Counted from the first letter of the stretch, positions 17,935 to 25,933 are shown. The stretch is 30,010 nucleotides of DNA from VXNE01 sp964518405 (GCA_964518405.1 CAZFGB010000129.1:1-30010); one strand, 5' to 3'. The notes: generated by a model from the letters alone, not told the origin. Numbers and translations are program-made.

Positions 17935-18937
17935 GCAGGCGTGTATTCAATTTGATCGCGCGCCGGTTGGTGCGGCACTGGACCGTGCCGGTCTGGCTGT
18001 GGCGGATGAACAGCATATCGTCCTGTCCGGCGAGGTCCCGCGCCTTGACCGTGCCGACCGCGGCGCCCGTCTCGTCCAGCACCTGAACGACGGTGCCGGC
18101 CGTGATGTAGAGACCCGCTTCGATTGTGCAGCGGTCGCCGAGCGGGATGCCGCAGCCCGCGTTGGCGCCCACCAGGCATTTTTCGCCGATGGAAATAACG
18201 ATCTCGCCGCCCCCGGAAAGAGTCCCCATGGTGCTGGCGCTGCCGCCGAGGTCGCTCTGGGCGCCGACGGTGACGCCCTGGGAAATGCGCCCCTCGACCA
18301 TGTTCGGGCCGAGGGCGCCGGCGTTGAAATTGATCTGACCCTCGTGCATGACGGTGGTGCCGTCGCCAAGATAGGCGCCCAGCCTGACGCGGCTCGAATC
18401 CGCAATGCGGACTCCCGAAGGAATTACGTAGTCCGTCATGCGCGGGAACTTGTCCACGGCGTAGACAGTGACGTGATCGCCCCTGGCGCGGGCCGCGGCA
18501 AGGCGCGCCGGCACCTCCGCCGGGTCGACCGGACCCTGGCTGGTCCAGGCAACCGTCGGCAAGTGTTCGAAAATACCGTCCAGGTTCAATGTGTTGGGAA
18601 GCGCGAGGCGGTGCGACAACAGGTGCAGCTTGAGGTAGGCCTCGGGCGCGGAAGCTATATCGCCGTCGGTCTCGAGAGCCACGGCCGTCAATGGCTGGTC
18701 AAGTTCCGCAAGCATGCGGTAGGCCATCGCGCCGGGGCCTTGGCCGTCGGCGTCGAGCGCGTCTGCGATCAGGGTCGCGTCCTCGGGACCGGCGCCCTCA
18801 CGGTTGCCGACGCGCCGCGCCGCGTCGGCAACGTTGCCCGATGGGCACCTGAGCGGCAGGGGGAACCAGGTATCGAGTATGTTCCCGCTTGCGTTTCTGG
18901 TGCTTGAGCCCAATGCGAAACTGAAAAAGTCGCTCAT
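17921..18937 (-). CDS. dapD: Tetrahydrodipicolinate N-succinyltransferase DapD (long type)
   Basis: Transfers succinyl from succinyl-CoA to tetrahydrodipicolinate, the first committed step of the succinylase branch. The 338-residue length and N-terminus (MSDFFSFALGSSTRN) match the Pseudomonas-type DapD of ~344 residues rather than the 274-residue E. coli form. Diagnostic stretches are EAYLKLHLLSHRLALPN, VDKFPRMTDYVIPSGVRIAD, VRLGAYLGDGTTVMHEGQIN and NFNAGALGPNMVEGRIS, then the left-handed beta-helix with SDLGGSASTMGTLSGGG and VGANAGCGIPLGDRC. A GGAGG lies 13 bases before the ATG, farther than usual. Upstream on its strand is the accessory insert rather than dapC, so expression now probably needs a promoter in 18938-19078 or read-through. 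Confidence 0.96.
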   Translation of the reverse strand: MSDFFSFALGSSTRNASGNILDTWFPLPLRCPSGNVADAARRVGNREGAGPEDATLIADALDADGQGPGAMAYRMLAELDQPLTAVALETDGDIASAPEAYLKLHLLSHRLALPNTLNLDGIFEHLPTVAWTSQGPVDPAEVPARLAAARARGDHVTVYAVDKFPRMTDYVIPSGVRIADSSRVRLGAYLGDGTTVMHEGQINFNAGALGPNMVEGRISQGVTVGAQSDLGGSASTMGTLSGGGEIVISIGEKCLVGANAGCGIPLGDRCTIEAGLYITAGTVVQVLDETGAAVGTVKARDLAGQDDMLFIRHSQTGTVQCRTNRRAIKLNTRLHEHN

Positions 18938-19078
18938 GCGTCGATTAAGCCCTCCGATCTATCAAGACTTTGAACATGGACGGACACATAGTTTGTGCAG
19001 GCCGGGACGGATCGCTACGCGCTTGCTGAAGCAACCAGCCGCACTTGTCGATTAATGCAAGTCGCCGTTCGAAACGAC
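18938..19078 (-). other. Spacer between ADP-ribosylglycohydrolase and dapD
   Basis: 141 bases without a recognised gene. It holds the distant GGAGG for dapD and presumably its promoter, but no convincing -35/-10 pair or terminator could be picked by eye. The heptamer cgattaa occurs twice (about 18944 and 19050) without further similarity. Confidence 0.5.
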
Positions 19079-20776
19079 CTAAACACTCCTTTCGCGATCA
19101 CTTTCTCGCAGCAAATCCACCAACGCCGCGGTGAACGCTGCCACCTCGCCGGTGGTTCCCTTGCGGACGACACGTCGTAGTGCTCGGCCGATGGCTTCGT
19201 CATCGCGGATGTGCTCGCTCGCGTAAGCGACGACCGCTGGAATGTTGCCGGCAAGCGGCTCAGGCGGCGTTTGGTGACCTTGTGACCCCTTCCCAATGGC
19301 ACCAATATCCTTCTGGTGGTGCGGAGTCTCGCTTGGAGTGCGCATTGTTTCACTTCGACGTTTGGAGACTGCCGGTCTCGCATCATCAATGATTCGCAAG
19401 TCCTCGCGGCTTTTGATCAGGAGCGTCTGTCCGAAATCCAGCCTTATCCATCGCCACCGGAAATCATGTGATGCCAATTCCGGCTCGTCCGACAATTGAG
19501 TCGCACGGCCCAAGCCACGAACCATGAGTGCTCCGTGTTTGTCGCGAGCCAGTGCATCGGACCGCGTCTTCGGTGCTAGCCAATGCATGAGGTCGGGATA
19601 CTGATGGTTGGAGGGATTCCTGCCCGCGGCAATGTCCGCCATTCGGTCGGCTTCTCGACGGACCAACTCCGCGTCGAGCACTTCAACTGGCGGCTCCATC
19701 TCCGATGTCGGACCCAGGATTGCTCCCGACATCGTGGCTATCGTGTCCGTGTCCGTGCCCAACGCGTTTGCCGCGATACGCATGGCGGAGCCAGCTTCCG
19801 GTTCGCACCAACCGAGTGCTGTAGCGGCCACTGCGGTTAACATGCCGCTGCCTCGACGTGCGGGATCGCGAAGCCTTAGCCCATCAACAATGGCTCTATA
19901 ACGCTCTTCGCCGTGCTTGCGTGCGTCGCACGTAGACACGAAATCAATGGCGTATTTGGTTTCTGTTTCGATGGATAGCCATGCCTCGTGAAAGTCCCCG
20001 GCCTCCTCCTCGAAGGCGACCCGCCAAAAGTCCAACTCGTGATCGCGCCTCATCATTGCAGGGACCTTTTCGGCGACCGACATAATCTCTTTGAGATCGT
20101 CGGGCGACGGTACGTTGCCGGACACCATCGAGCGTGCGACACATTGTGCGTGGAGGATCGCACCCATCAGTCCTACAGGATGAGAATGCGTAGAGATCGC
20201 ATTGCGCACTACATCCAGCAAGTAGCTGTCCGGCAGTTCGGGGGTACCCGCCGCCCAAATGTGGGGCTGTATCCTCATCGCCGCACCATTGCCGCCGGAA
20301 TGCGTCCACCCCTTGAATCTGTTGCTCCACCACGTGGACCTTGTCCTGGCCAGGTGTAGAGCAGCCGCGCTAGTGGCCTTGCCCCCTCCGAGACCGTAAC
20401 TCAGCCAAACTGGTAGCTCCACTTTCGCGAATGCTTCCACGTCGAATCCATCGGATCGAATCGCTCTGCTGGTTGCCAAGCGAAGCTGCGTGTCGTCCGA
20501 GTAGCAACCGAGGGGCAACGATGCCGTAACGCCGGAGCGTCCTCCGATCCGACGCTTCCAGGCCATTGGCTCGTTCAGCGGTCTGCCGCCCGTACGGCGT
20601 GACAACCCCGCAGAATCCGTCAACTCGCTAATCCAGCCCAAGGCATCGCCGTACGCTGCCCAGAGGGACGATCTCCGAATACGGGTGCCTCGTTCCGAAG
20701 CCGCCTTGTCTTTACTGTTCGAAGCAGTAGGATCAGGCTCGGCGTTACTATGAGAGAGCAAATCTGGTTCGTTCAT
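19079..20776 (-). CDS. ADP-ribosylglycohydrolase family protein with uncharacterised C-terminal extension
   Basis: Predicted Mg-dependent hydrolase that removes ADP-ribose from a modified protein or nucleic acid (ARH/DraG fold). Hallmarks in order: AAYGDALG at 40-47, the metal-binding SDDTQLRLA at 93-101, NGAAMRIQP at 163-171, HSHPVGLMGAIL at 197-208 and the second metal site NALGTDTDTIATMSGAILG at 337-355. All expected Asp residues are present, so it looks active. Residues ~395-565 are an extension I do not recognise: a WRW-containing beta-like part (~438-463), a polar linker and a helical end. The ATG at 20776 is well supported by GGAGGT six bases upstream (20783-20788) and overlaps the stop of the preceding fragment (ATGA). 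G+C is visibly lower than in neighbours. It separates dapC from dapD. A defence or toxin-reversal role is inferred from the neighbour. Confidence 0.87.
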   Translation of the reverse strand: MNEPDLLSHSNAEPDPTASNSKDKAASERGTRIRRSSLWAAYGDALGWISELTDSAGLSRRTGGRPLNEPMAWKRRIGGRSGVTASLPLGCYSDDTQLRLATSRAIRSDGFDVEAFAKVELPVWLSYGLGGGKATSAAALHLARTRSTWWSNRFKGWTHSGGNGAAMRIQPHIWAAGTPELPDSYLLDVVRNAISTHSHPVGLMGAILHAQCVARSMVSGNVPSPDDLKEIMSVAEKVPAMMRRDHELDFWRVAFEEEAGDFHEAWLSIETETKYAIDFVSTCDARKHGEERYRAIVDGLRLRDPARRGSGMLTAVAATALGWCEPEAGSAMRIAANALGTDTDTIATMSGAILGPTSEMEPPVEVLDAELVRREADRMADIAAGRNPSNHQYPDLMHWLAPKTRSDALARDKHGALMVRGLGRATQLSDEPELASHDFRWRWIRLDFGQTLLIKSREDLRIIDDARPAVSKRRSETMRTPSETPHHQKDIGAIGKGSQGHQTPPEPLAGNIPAVVAYASEHIRDDEAIGRALRRVVRKGTTGEVAAFTAALVDLLRESDRERSV

Positions 20777-21024
20777 TCGAACACCTCCGCGGCGTGGCGA
20801 ACTGGGATGCTCATATCCAGTCCGCCCAATACGCCATGAATTTTGTCTACCACATGCTCCTGCTGCACATCTATTCGTCGCAGGTGAACGCAAGGAACTT
20901 GGGCGGGGTAAAGGACCTCTGCCTGTCGGTCGGTGGGCCAGTTGGACAGTTTCCCGATCCTGGTGTGTAGGCTGTCGTATCGTCCGCTGCTCTGGCGTTG
21001 GTTGAACGTGTTGTAGTACGCGCA
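20773..21024 (-). pseudogene. C-terminal remnant of a probable DarT/DUF4433 ADP-ribosyltransferase
   Basis: An 83-residue open frame with no usable start codon; an in-frame TAA immediately precedes it at 21025-21027. It reads YYNTFNQRQSSGRYDSLHTR and then NWPTDRQAEVLYPAQVP, CVHLRRIDV and a short amphipathic tail ending VRHAAEVFE. The stretch RQAEVL followed about 12-15 residues later by Ile-X-Val resembles the end of DarT (single-stranded DNA thymidine ADP-ribosyltransferase), where the QAEVL/QAEFL glutamate is the family's catalytic-region signature. The NAD-binding N-terminal half is absent. Its TGA overlaps the ATG of the ADP-ribosylglycohydrolase, with the GGAGGT of that gene inside this frame, as expected for a coupled toxin/antidote pair. 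The family call is by motif recall only. Confidence 0.5.
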
Positions 21025-21027
21025 TTA

Positions 21028-21165
21028 AGCGAGTCCACCCGTGCTCAGGCCAGTATATCTGTTGTCATGCGGCGTGCTGAGATCATGGGCTATCGTCAAT
21101 TTCTCTCGATGGGTTTCCGATCCGTGTGGAGATGTGGGATGTGGACATCGAAGTCAGCAAGCCAC
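21028..21165 (-). other. Spacer between dapC and the DarT-like remnant
   Basis: 138 bases with no intact gene. On the minus strand a 13-codon reading frame (MISARRMTTDILA) ends in TGA shortly before the remnant. It could be the residual start of the broken gene, but nothing proves it. No terminator was seen after dapC. Confidence 0.3.
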
Positions 21166-22362
21166 TTAACGTGCAAGTGCGATAGCGAAGTCCCGTATCC
21201 GCCGCACCGCTTCCGCGCACGTTGCGATTTCGTCGACGAGAGCGATCCGGATGCGGTTCTCGCCGGCGTTGATCCCGTCGTGGCGGCGCCCGAGATAGGT
21301 GCCCGGCATGACGGTAATGTTCTCCGTTGCGTACAGTTCCCGCGCGAAGCTCTCGTCGTCCACCGGTGTTTGCGGCCACAGGTAGAACGACGCTTCCGGC
21401 ATGTCGACGTCCATCGCCTCGGCGAGGATGGGTTGCGTGACCTCGAACTTTTCCCGGTAGCGGGCGCGGTTCGCGCGGACATGGGCCTCGTCGGTCCACG
21501 CGAGCGCGCTGGCGGCCTGGACATGCTCCGGCATGGCGCAGCCATGATACGTGCGGTAGAGGTGGTAGCGCTCGATGATGCCGGCATCTCCGGCGGCGAA
21601 TCCCGAACGCAGCCCCGGAAGGTTGGACCGCTTCGACAGGCTGTTGAAAACCACGCACCGCTGGAACCTATCGTTGCCCATGGCGGCGGCGGCCTGCAGG
21701 AGTCCGACCGGGGGCGCGGCTTCGTCCCGGTAGATTTCGGAGTAGCACTCGTCGGATGCGATGACGAAGTCGAATTGATGGGCGCGTTCGATCAGTCTCT
21801 TGAGTTCGATTTCGGGAAGGACGGCGCCGCTCGGGTTGCCGGGCGAGCAGATGTAGGCGAGTTCTGTCGCTCGCCAGGTCGCGTCGTCGATGCGATCGAA
21901 GTCCGGGACGCCGCTCGGCGCGCACGGCGCGTAGCATGGCGCCGCGCCGCGCAGCAGGGCGGCGCCCTCGTATATCTGGTAGAACGGATTGGGCATGATG
22001 ACCCGTGCGGAGTCGTTCCCCGAAAGCATCGCCTGGCCGAAGGAGAAGAGGGCCTCGCGGGTGCCGTTGACGGGCAGGATCTGCGACTCCGCGTCGACGG
22101 AGGCGCCGTAGCGGCGCGCGAGCCATTCGGCGATCGCCCCGCGCAACGCGCCGCCCCCGCGGGTCGGGGGATAGGCGGCCAGCCCCGGGGCGAGGATATT
22201 CGCATCGCGCAGGGACTCGACAACGAAGCCGGGCGGGGCGTGCTTCGGCTCGCCGATCTGGAGCGGCACATGGGGTGCCCGCGAGTTCGGCTCGACGCCG
22301 GCCTTCAACGCGTCGAGACGTTCGAAGGGATACGCCTGCAGGGCGTCGAGATGCGGGTTCAT
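21166..22362 (-). CDS. dapC: Succinyldiaminopimelate transaminase DapC
   Basis: PLP-dependent class I aminotransferase forming N-succinyl-LL-2,6-diaminopimelate between the DapD and DapE steps. The 398-residue protein starts MNPHLDALQAYPFERLDAL and has LQIGEPKHAPP, typical of Pseudomonas-type DapC. It continues with LAAYPPTRGGGALRGAIAEW, the cofactor-binding region with SPGNPSGAVLP, the Asp/Tyr pair in VIASDECYSEIY, and the Schiff-base lysine in FNSLSKRSNLPGLRSGF. The C-terminal Arg that binds the carboxylate lies in NRIRIAL. The ATG overlaps the glnD stop (ATGA at 22359-22362). In related genomes dapC is normally close to dapD; here the accessory insert lies between them. Confidence 0.95.
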   Translation of the reverse strand: MNPHLDALQAYPFERLDALKAGVEPNSRAPHVPLQIGEPKHAPPGFVVESLRDANILAPGLAAYPPTRGGGALRGAIAEWLARRYGASVDAESQILPVNGTREALFSFGQAMLSGNDSARVIMPNPFYQIYEGAALLRGAAPCYAPCAPSGVPDFDRIDDATWRATELAYICSPGNPSGAVLPEIELKRLIERAHQFDFVIASDECYSEIYRDEAAPPVGLLQAAAAMGNDRFQRCVVFNSLSKRSNLPGLRSGFAAGDAGIIERYHLYRTYHGCAMPEHVQAASALAWTDEAHVRANRARYREKFEVTQPILAEAMDVDMPEASFYLWPQTPVDDESFARELYATENITVMPGTYLGRRHDGINAGENRIRIALVDEIATCAEAVRRIRDFAIALAR

Positions 22363-25091
22363 CGGGCGCCTTCAGCCGGGGGATCTTCCTCGACCGCCGA
22401 CGCGGAAGGAAGCGCTGGCGTTCCCCCCATCGCCGCAGGCGTGCTTCCATGGAAGTTCCGAGGCTGCGGGTCCTGTTCGCGGACACGGTTTTGATGTGCC
22501 GGGCCGAGGGCCCCGTGCGCGGTGTCCAGGCGGTTTCGGATCGCGGCGCAGATGCGTTCGGCGTCGTCCGGTTCCGGGACCTTGGCGATCTGGAACATGT
22601 CCTCGACCCGCTCGCCCAGCGTCGTGATGTGCGCGCGTTGTACCGACAGGCCGAGTTCGACAAACAACAGCCCGAGGCGGGCCAGCAGGCCGGGTCGGTC
22701 GGATGTCACGACTTTCAGCACGCTGTGGTCCCGGCCCGGTTCGGTGCTCATGGTTGCCTCGGTGGGCGTGACGAACTGTTTCAGTCGCCTCGATACATGC
22801 CGCGTCGGTCCCTGCGAGCCCGGATTCGGATCCGCCAGCGCGCCGGCCAGGACCGTTCGGATACGCTCTCGGCGCGGGTCGTCCTGGCGCAGAGACCGAC
22901 CGTGCTCGTCCAGCACGATGTAGGAGTTGAAGCACAGGCCGCCGGCGCTGGTGTTGATGCTGGCGTCATGCACCTGCAGGTTCAACTGGTCCAATGCAAC
23001 GGCGCTGGCGGCGAACAGCTTGGGGCGATCCGGCGTGTAGACGAAGACTTCCGTCACCCCTTCTTTCCTGCCCGGCGCATGCAGGTCAAGGAGCATCACC
23101 AGCGGACCCGAGAGCACGTCGTGGTGGTGCATCGCGGCGGTGATGTCGGCGATCTGCATGGCCGTGTGCCGCAGAAAGAACTCGTTGGTCGGGTCGTCCC
23201 AGAGCGCCAGGGCCTGGTCGCGCTGGATGCCGCGCTGCGCCAGCGTCTCGAGCGCCCGCGCCGTTCGCGTGGCGACGCGTTCCTCCGGTTGCGGAGTCAC
23301 GCCGGGCGCCAGCGCGACGCGGGTTTCGGCGTATAGCTGATTCATGAGGGTGGCGCGCCAACTATTCCACAGGCCCGGATTGGTCGCCGTGATGTCCGCT
23401 ACCGTGAGCGCGTACAGGTAGTCCAGCCGTGTTTGCGTCGCGACGCGTTCGGCGAACGCTTCGACGACGACGGCGTCGTAGATGTCCTCGCGCTGCGCGG
23501 TCGTGGACATCAGCAGATGGTCTCGCACCAGCCATCCCACCAGTTCCGTGTCGTCGGGGTCGAGGCCGTGGCGCCGGCAGAATGCGACGGCGTCGAGTGC
23601 GCCGAGTTCCGAGTGGTCTCCGCCCCGCCCCTTGCTGATGTCGTGAAACAGTCCCGCAAGGTAAAGCAGTTCGACCTTGGGGACGTTCTGCGCGCAGCGC
23701 GTCGCCAGCGGAAAGCGTTCATCCGTGGACCCGTCGCGAAGGCGGCGGAGATTCTCGGTCACCATGATCGTATGCGCATCGACGGTATAGATGTGGAACA
23801 GGTCGTGCTGCATCTGCCCCACGATGCGTCCGAATTCCGGGATGTAGCGGCCGAGCACGCCGTAGCGCCGCATTCGGGAAAGTTGCGCGTTCGGCTGCCG
23901 GAGCAGTTCGAGGAAGTAGGCCGTGGCTCTCGCGTTGCGGTGGAAGTCGTCGTCGATGAGTTCCAGGTTGTCGCGAATGCAACGGACAGTCTCGGCGCGC
24001 ACGCCGGCGATATCCGGCCGATGGGCCATGACGAGGAATATCTCTATCAGTGCCGCGGGGTCTTCCCGAAACACCTGCGGCGAGGTGGTTTCGATGTATT
24101 GGTTGCGGAGTTGGAATCTCGGGTTGACCCGTTCGACGCGCGGGCGTTCCCTGGCACTCAGAATGGCCTCGTCGAAATGCTGAAGCAGCATGTCGTTGAC
24201 CTCCCGCAGCGCCAGTACGTGCCGGTAGTAGTCGTGCATGAACTGCTCCACGGCGAGCTGCGCGTCGGAGTCGCGATAGCCGAATCGTCGGGCCAGGGCG
24301 CGCTGGTGGTCGAACAGCAGCCGGTCCTCCTTGCGTCCCGCGACGAGATGCAGTCCGAAACGCACCTTGAACAGGAATCGGCGGCCATTGACCAGCCAGG
24401 TACGCTCCTGCGGCGTAAGGTAGCCGTGGCGCGTGAGTTCGCTCAGATGAGACGTGCCGAGGTGGCGCTCGGTGATCCAGCCGATGGTCTGGATGTCCCG
24501 CAGGCCCCCGGGGCCGCCCTTGATATTGGGTTCGAGGTTGTACTCGACATCGTCGAACTGCGCGTGCCGTTGCGCCTGCTCGTTGCGCTTGGCGGCGAAA
24601 AACGCGCGGCTCGGCCAGATCCGCCGCCTGCCCAGGGAGCGGTCGAGCTTGCCGCAGAGGAGTTCGGACCCTGTCAGCCGCCGGCGTTCGTACAGCGAAG
24701 TGATGACCGTGATGTCGCGGGCGGCTTCCCGCGCGCAGTCGCGCACCGTGCGGACGCTGTGCCCGATATCGAGGTTCAGATCCCACAGGAAGCGCACGAA
24801 CGCGGCGATTTCTTCGCCGCCCGTTCTCGCCCGGCTGACAAGGATCAGGAGGTCGATGTCGGATTGCGGATGCAACTCGCCGCGACCATAACCTCCCAGT
24901 GCCAGAAGGGCGATGTCGCTGCGGTATTCGAACCAGTGCTGCCAGATTTCCGCCAGGAAACCGTCGAGGAGCCGCGCCCGTTCGGCCACGAGCAGGTCCA
25001 CGTCCTCCCCGTTCCAGAACCGGTCGGCCAGGGCGGCGTCGGCCAGGTTGATGCGGTGTCGCAGTTCCGCCGTGTCGGGAAGCCGGCTCAA
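22359..25091 (-). CDS. glnD: Bifunctional uridylyltransferase/uridylyl-removing enzyme GlnD
   Basis: Glutamine sensor that adds UMP to PII proteins or removes it, controlling nitrogen assimilation. The nucleotidyltransferase motif GGYGRGELHPQSDIDLLIL is at residues 66-84, the HD hydrolase motif AGLFHDISKGRGGDHSELG near 485, and two ACT domains near 680 (VFVYTPDRPKLFAASAVAL) and 797 (VTSDRPGLLARLGLLFVEL). The start is the TTG at 25091, overlapping the map stop (TTGA), giving 910 residues against ~890. The open frame extends further upstream, but that is a shadow of map. The last ~50 residues after the second ACT domain are non-family, and ~31 of them (from about 879) are encoded by a dispersed repeat that recurs at uppS. 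Confidence 0.95.
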   Translation of the reverse strand: MSRLPDTAELRHRINLADAALADRFWNGEDVDLLVAERARLLDGFLAEIWQHWFEYRSDIALLALGGYGRGELHPQSDIDLLILVSRARTGGEEIAAFVRFLWDLNLDIGHSVRTVRDCAREAARDITVITSLYERRRLTGSELLCGKLDRSLGRRRIWPSRAFFAAKRNEQAQRHAQFDDVEYNLEPNIKGGPGGLRDIQTIGWITERHLGTSHLSELTRHGYLTPQERTWLVNGRRFLFKVRFGLHLVAGRKEDRLLFDHQRALARRFGYRDSDAQLAVEQFMHDYYRHVLALREVNDMLLQHFDEAILSARERPRVERVNPRFQLRNQYIETTSPQVFREDPAALIEIFLVMAHRPDIAGVRAETVRCIRDNLELIDDDFHRNARATAYFLELLRQPNAQLSRMRRYGVLGRYIPEFGRIVGQMQHDLFHIYTVDAHTIMVTENLRRLRDGSTDERFPLATRCAQNVPKVELLYLAGLFHDISKGRGGDHSELGALDAVAFCRRHGLDPDDTELVGWLVRDHLLMSTTAQREDIYDAVVVEAFAERVATQTRLDYLYALTVADITATNPGLWNSWRATLMNQLYAETRVALAPGVTPQPEERVATRTARALETLAQRGIQRDQALALWDDPTNEFFLRHTAMQIADITAAMHHHDVLSGPLVMLLDLHAPGRKEGVTEVFVYTPDRPKLFAASAVALDQLNLQVHDASINTSAGGLCFNSYIVLDEHGRSLRQDDPRRERIRTVLAGALADPNPGSQGPTRHVSRRLKQFVTPTEATMSTEPGRDHSVLKVVTSDRPGLLARLGLLFVELGLSVQRAHITTLGERVEDMFQIAKVPEPDDAERICAAIRNRLDTAHGALGPAHQNRVREQDPQPRNFHGSTPAAMGGTPALPSASAVEEDPPAEGAR
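22364..22455 (+). repeat. Dispersed 92-base repeat, copy A (3' end of glnD)
   Basis: Aligned by eye with 28669-28760, it matches at roughly three quarters of positions over 92 bases, with one compensating one-base gap pair. Both copies begin GGGCGCC, share GACCGCCGACGCG and TCGCCG, and end CCATG-AAG. On the minus strand it encodes the GlnD tail HGSTPAAMGGTPALPSASAV. Confidence 0.8.
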
Positions 25092-25882
25092 TGCAGCGTC
25101 GATTCTTCGGCGCGGCGCGTCAGCACCTCGGCGCCGGTCGAGGTGACAAGGATGGTGTGCTCCCATTGCGCCGATAGCTTGTGATCCTTGGTCACCACCG
25201 TCCAGGCGTCGGGAAGCAGTCTCACGTCGCGCCTGCCGGCGTTGATCATGGGTTCGATGGTGAAAGTCATGCCCTCCCGGAGGACTTCGCCGGAACCGGG
25301 CCGCCCGTAGTGCAGGACCTGCGGCGCATCGTGGAATGTCTGGCCGATCCCGTGTCCGCAGAATTCCCGGACCACCGTGAAGCGGTGGGCCTCCGCATGC
25401 GTCTGAATGGCCGCGCCGATGTCTCCGAGGTGGGCGCCGGGACGCACTGCTTCGATGCCCTTGTACAGGCATTCCTGCGTCACCCGCACCAGGCGTTCGG
25501 CGAGCACGCCGGGTTTGCCGACGAAATACATCTTGCTCGTATCCCCATGCCAGCCATCCTTGATGACCGTCACGTCGATATTGAGCATGTCGCCGTTTTT
25601 GAGCCTCTTCCTGTCGGAGGGAATGCCGTGGCAGACCACGTGGTTGACCGAAGTGCAGATGGACTTCGGAAAAGGCGGCTGGCCCGGCATGTTCGAGTAG
25701 TTGAGCGGCGCCGGGACACAGTCGAGATCGTCGACCATGTACTCGTGGCAGCGCCGGTCCAGTTCCTCCGTGCTGACGCCGGGTTTGACGTGTTCGCCGA
25801 TCATCTCGAGAACGCTCGCCGCAAGGCGACCCGCGACGCGCATTCTCGCGATCTGCTCTGCTGTCTTCGGCGTTGCCGGCAT
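25088..25882 (-). CDS. map: Methionine aminopeptidase type I
   Basis: Removes the initiator methionine from new proteins. The ATG at 25882 gives 264 residues, the same as E. coli Map, and has AAGGAAG about ten bases upstream; a GTG at 25918 would add 12 residues of non-family sequence. Metal ligands are visible: Asp in NIDVTVIKDGWHGDTSKM (two Asp), His in FCGHGIGQTFHDAPQ, Glu in TFTIEPMINAG and Glu in QWEHTILVT. The substrate His is in CTSVNHVVCHGIP. The TGA overlaps the glnD TTG start. map is divergent from rpsB, the classic arrangement. Confidence 0.97.
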   Translation of the reverse strand: MPATPKTAEQIARMRVAGRLAASVLEMIGEHVKPGVSTEELDRRCHEYMVDDLDCVPAPLNYSNMPGQPPFPKSICTSVNHVVCHGIPSDRKRLKNGDMLNIDVTVIKDGWHGDTSKMYFVGKPGVLAERLVRVTQECLYKGIEAVRPGAHLGDIGAAIQTHAEAHRFTVVREFCGHGIGQTFHDAPQVLHYGRPGSGEVLREGMTFTIEPMINAGRRDVRLLPDAWTVVTKDHKLSAQWEHTILVTSTGAEVLTRRAEESTLH

Positions 25883-25904
25883 GTGGTTTTGTCTTCCTTG
25901 CGGA

Positions 25905-25933
25905 TTAAGGAGAAGCACACTTTATGGTATAAG
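25905..25933 (+). promoter_or_regulatory. Candidate sigma-70 promoter for rpsB-tsf
   Basis: TTAAGG at 25905-25910 and TATAAG at 25928-25933 are separated by 17 bases in the map-rpsB divergent gap. The -10 match is good and the -35 match modest. Confidence 0.45.

Noticed and set aside
18940..19060. Direct repeats gtcgattaa as attachment-site-like ends of the accessory insert
   Set aside because: Both copies lie on the same side of the insert, only nine bases long, and no matching copy occurs at the dapC side.
20777..21025. N-terminal extension of the ADP-ribosylglycohydrolase to an upstream ATG at 21025
   Set aside because: The strong GGAGGT six bases before the ATG at 20776 and the family-like second reading frame (DarT-like remnant) in the same DNA argue that the upstream stretch is not translated in the hydrolase frame.
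25091..25472. Longer GlnD N-terminus starting inside map
   Set aside because: The extra residues are a frame-shifted shadow of map (Arg/His/Pro-rich) with no similarity to GlnD; the TTG overlapping the map stop fits better.
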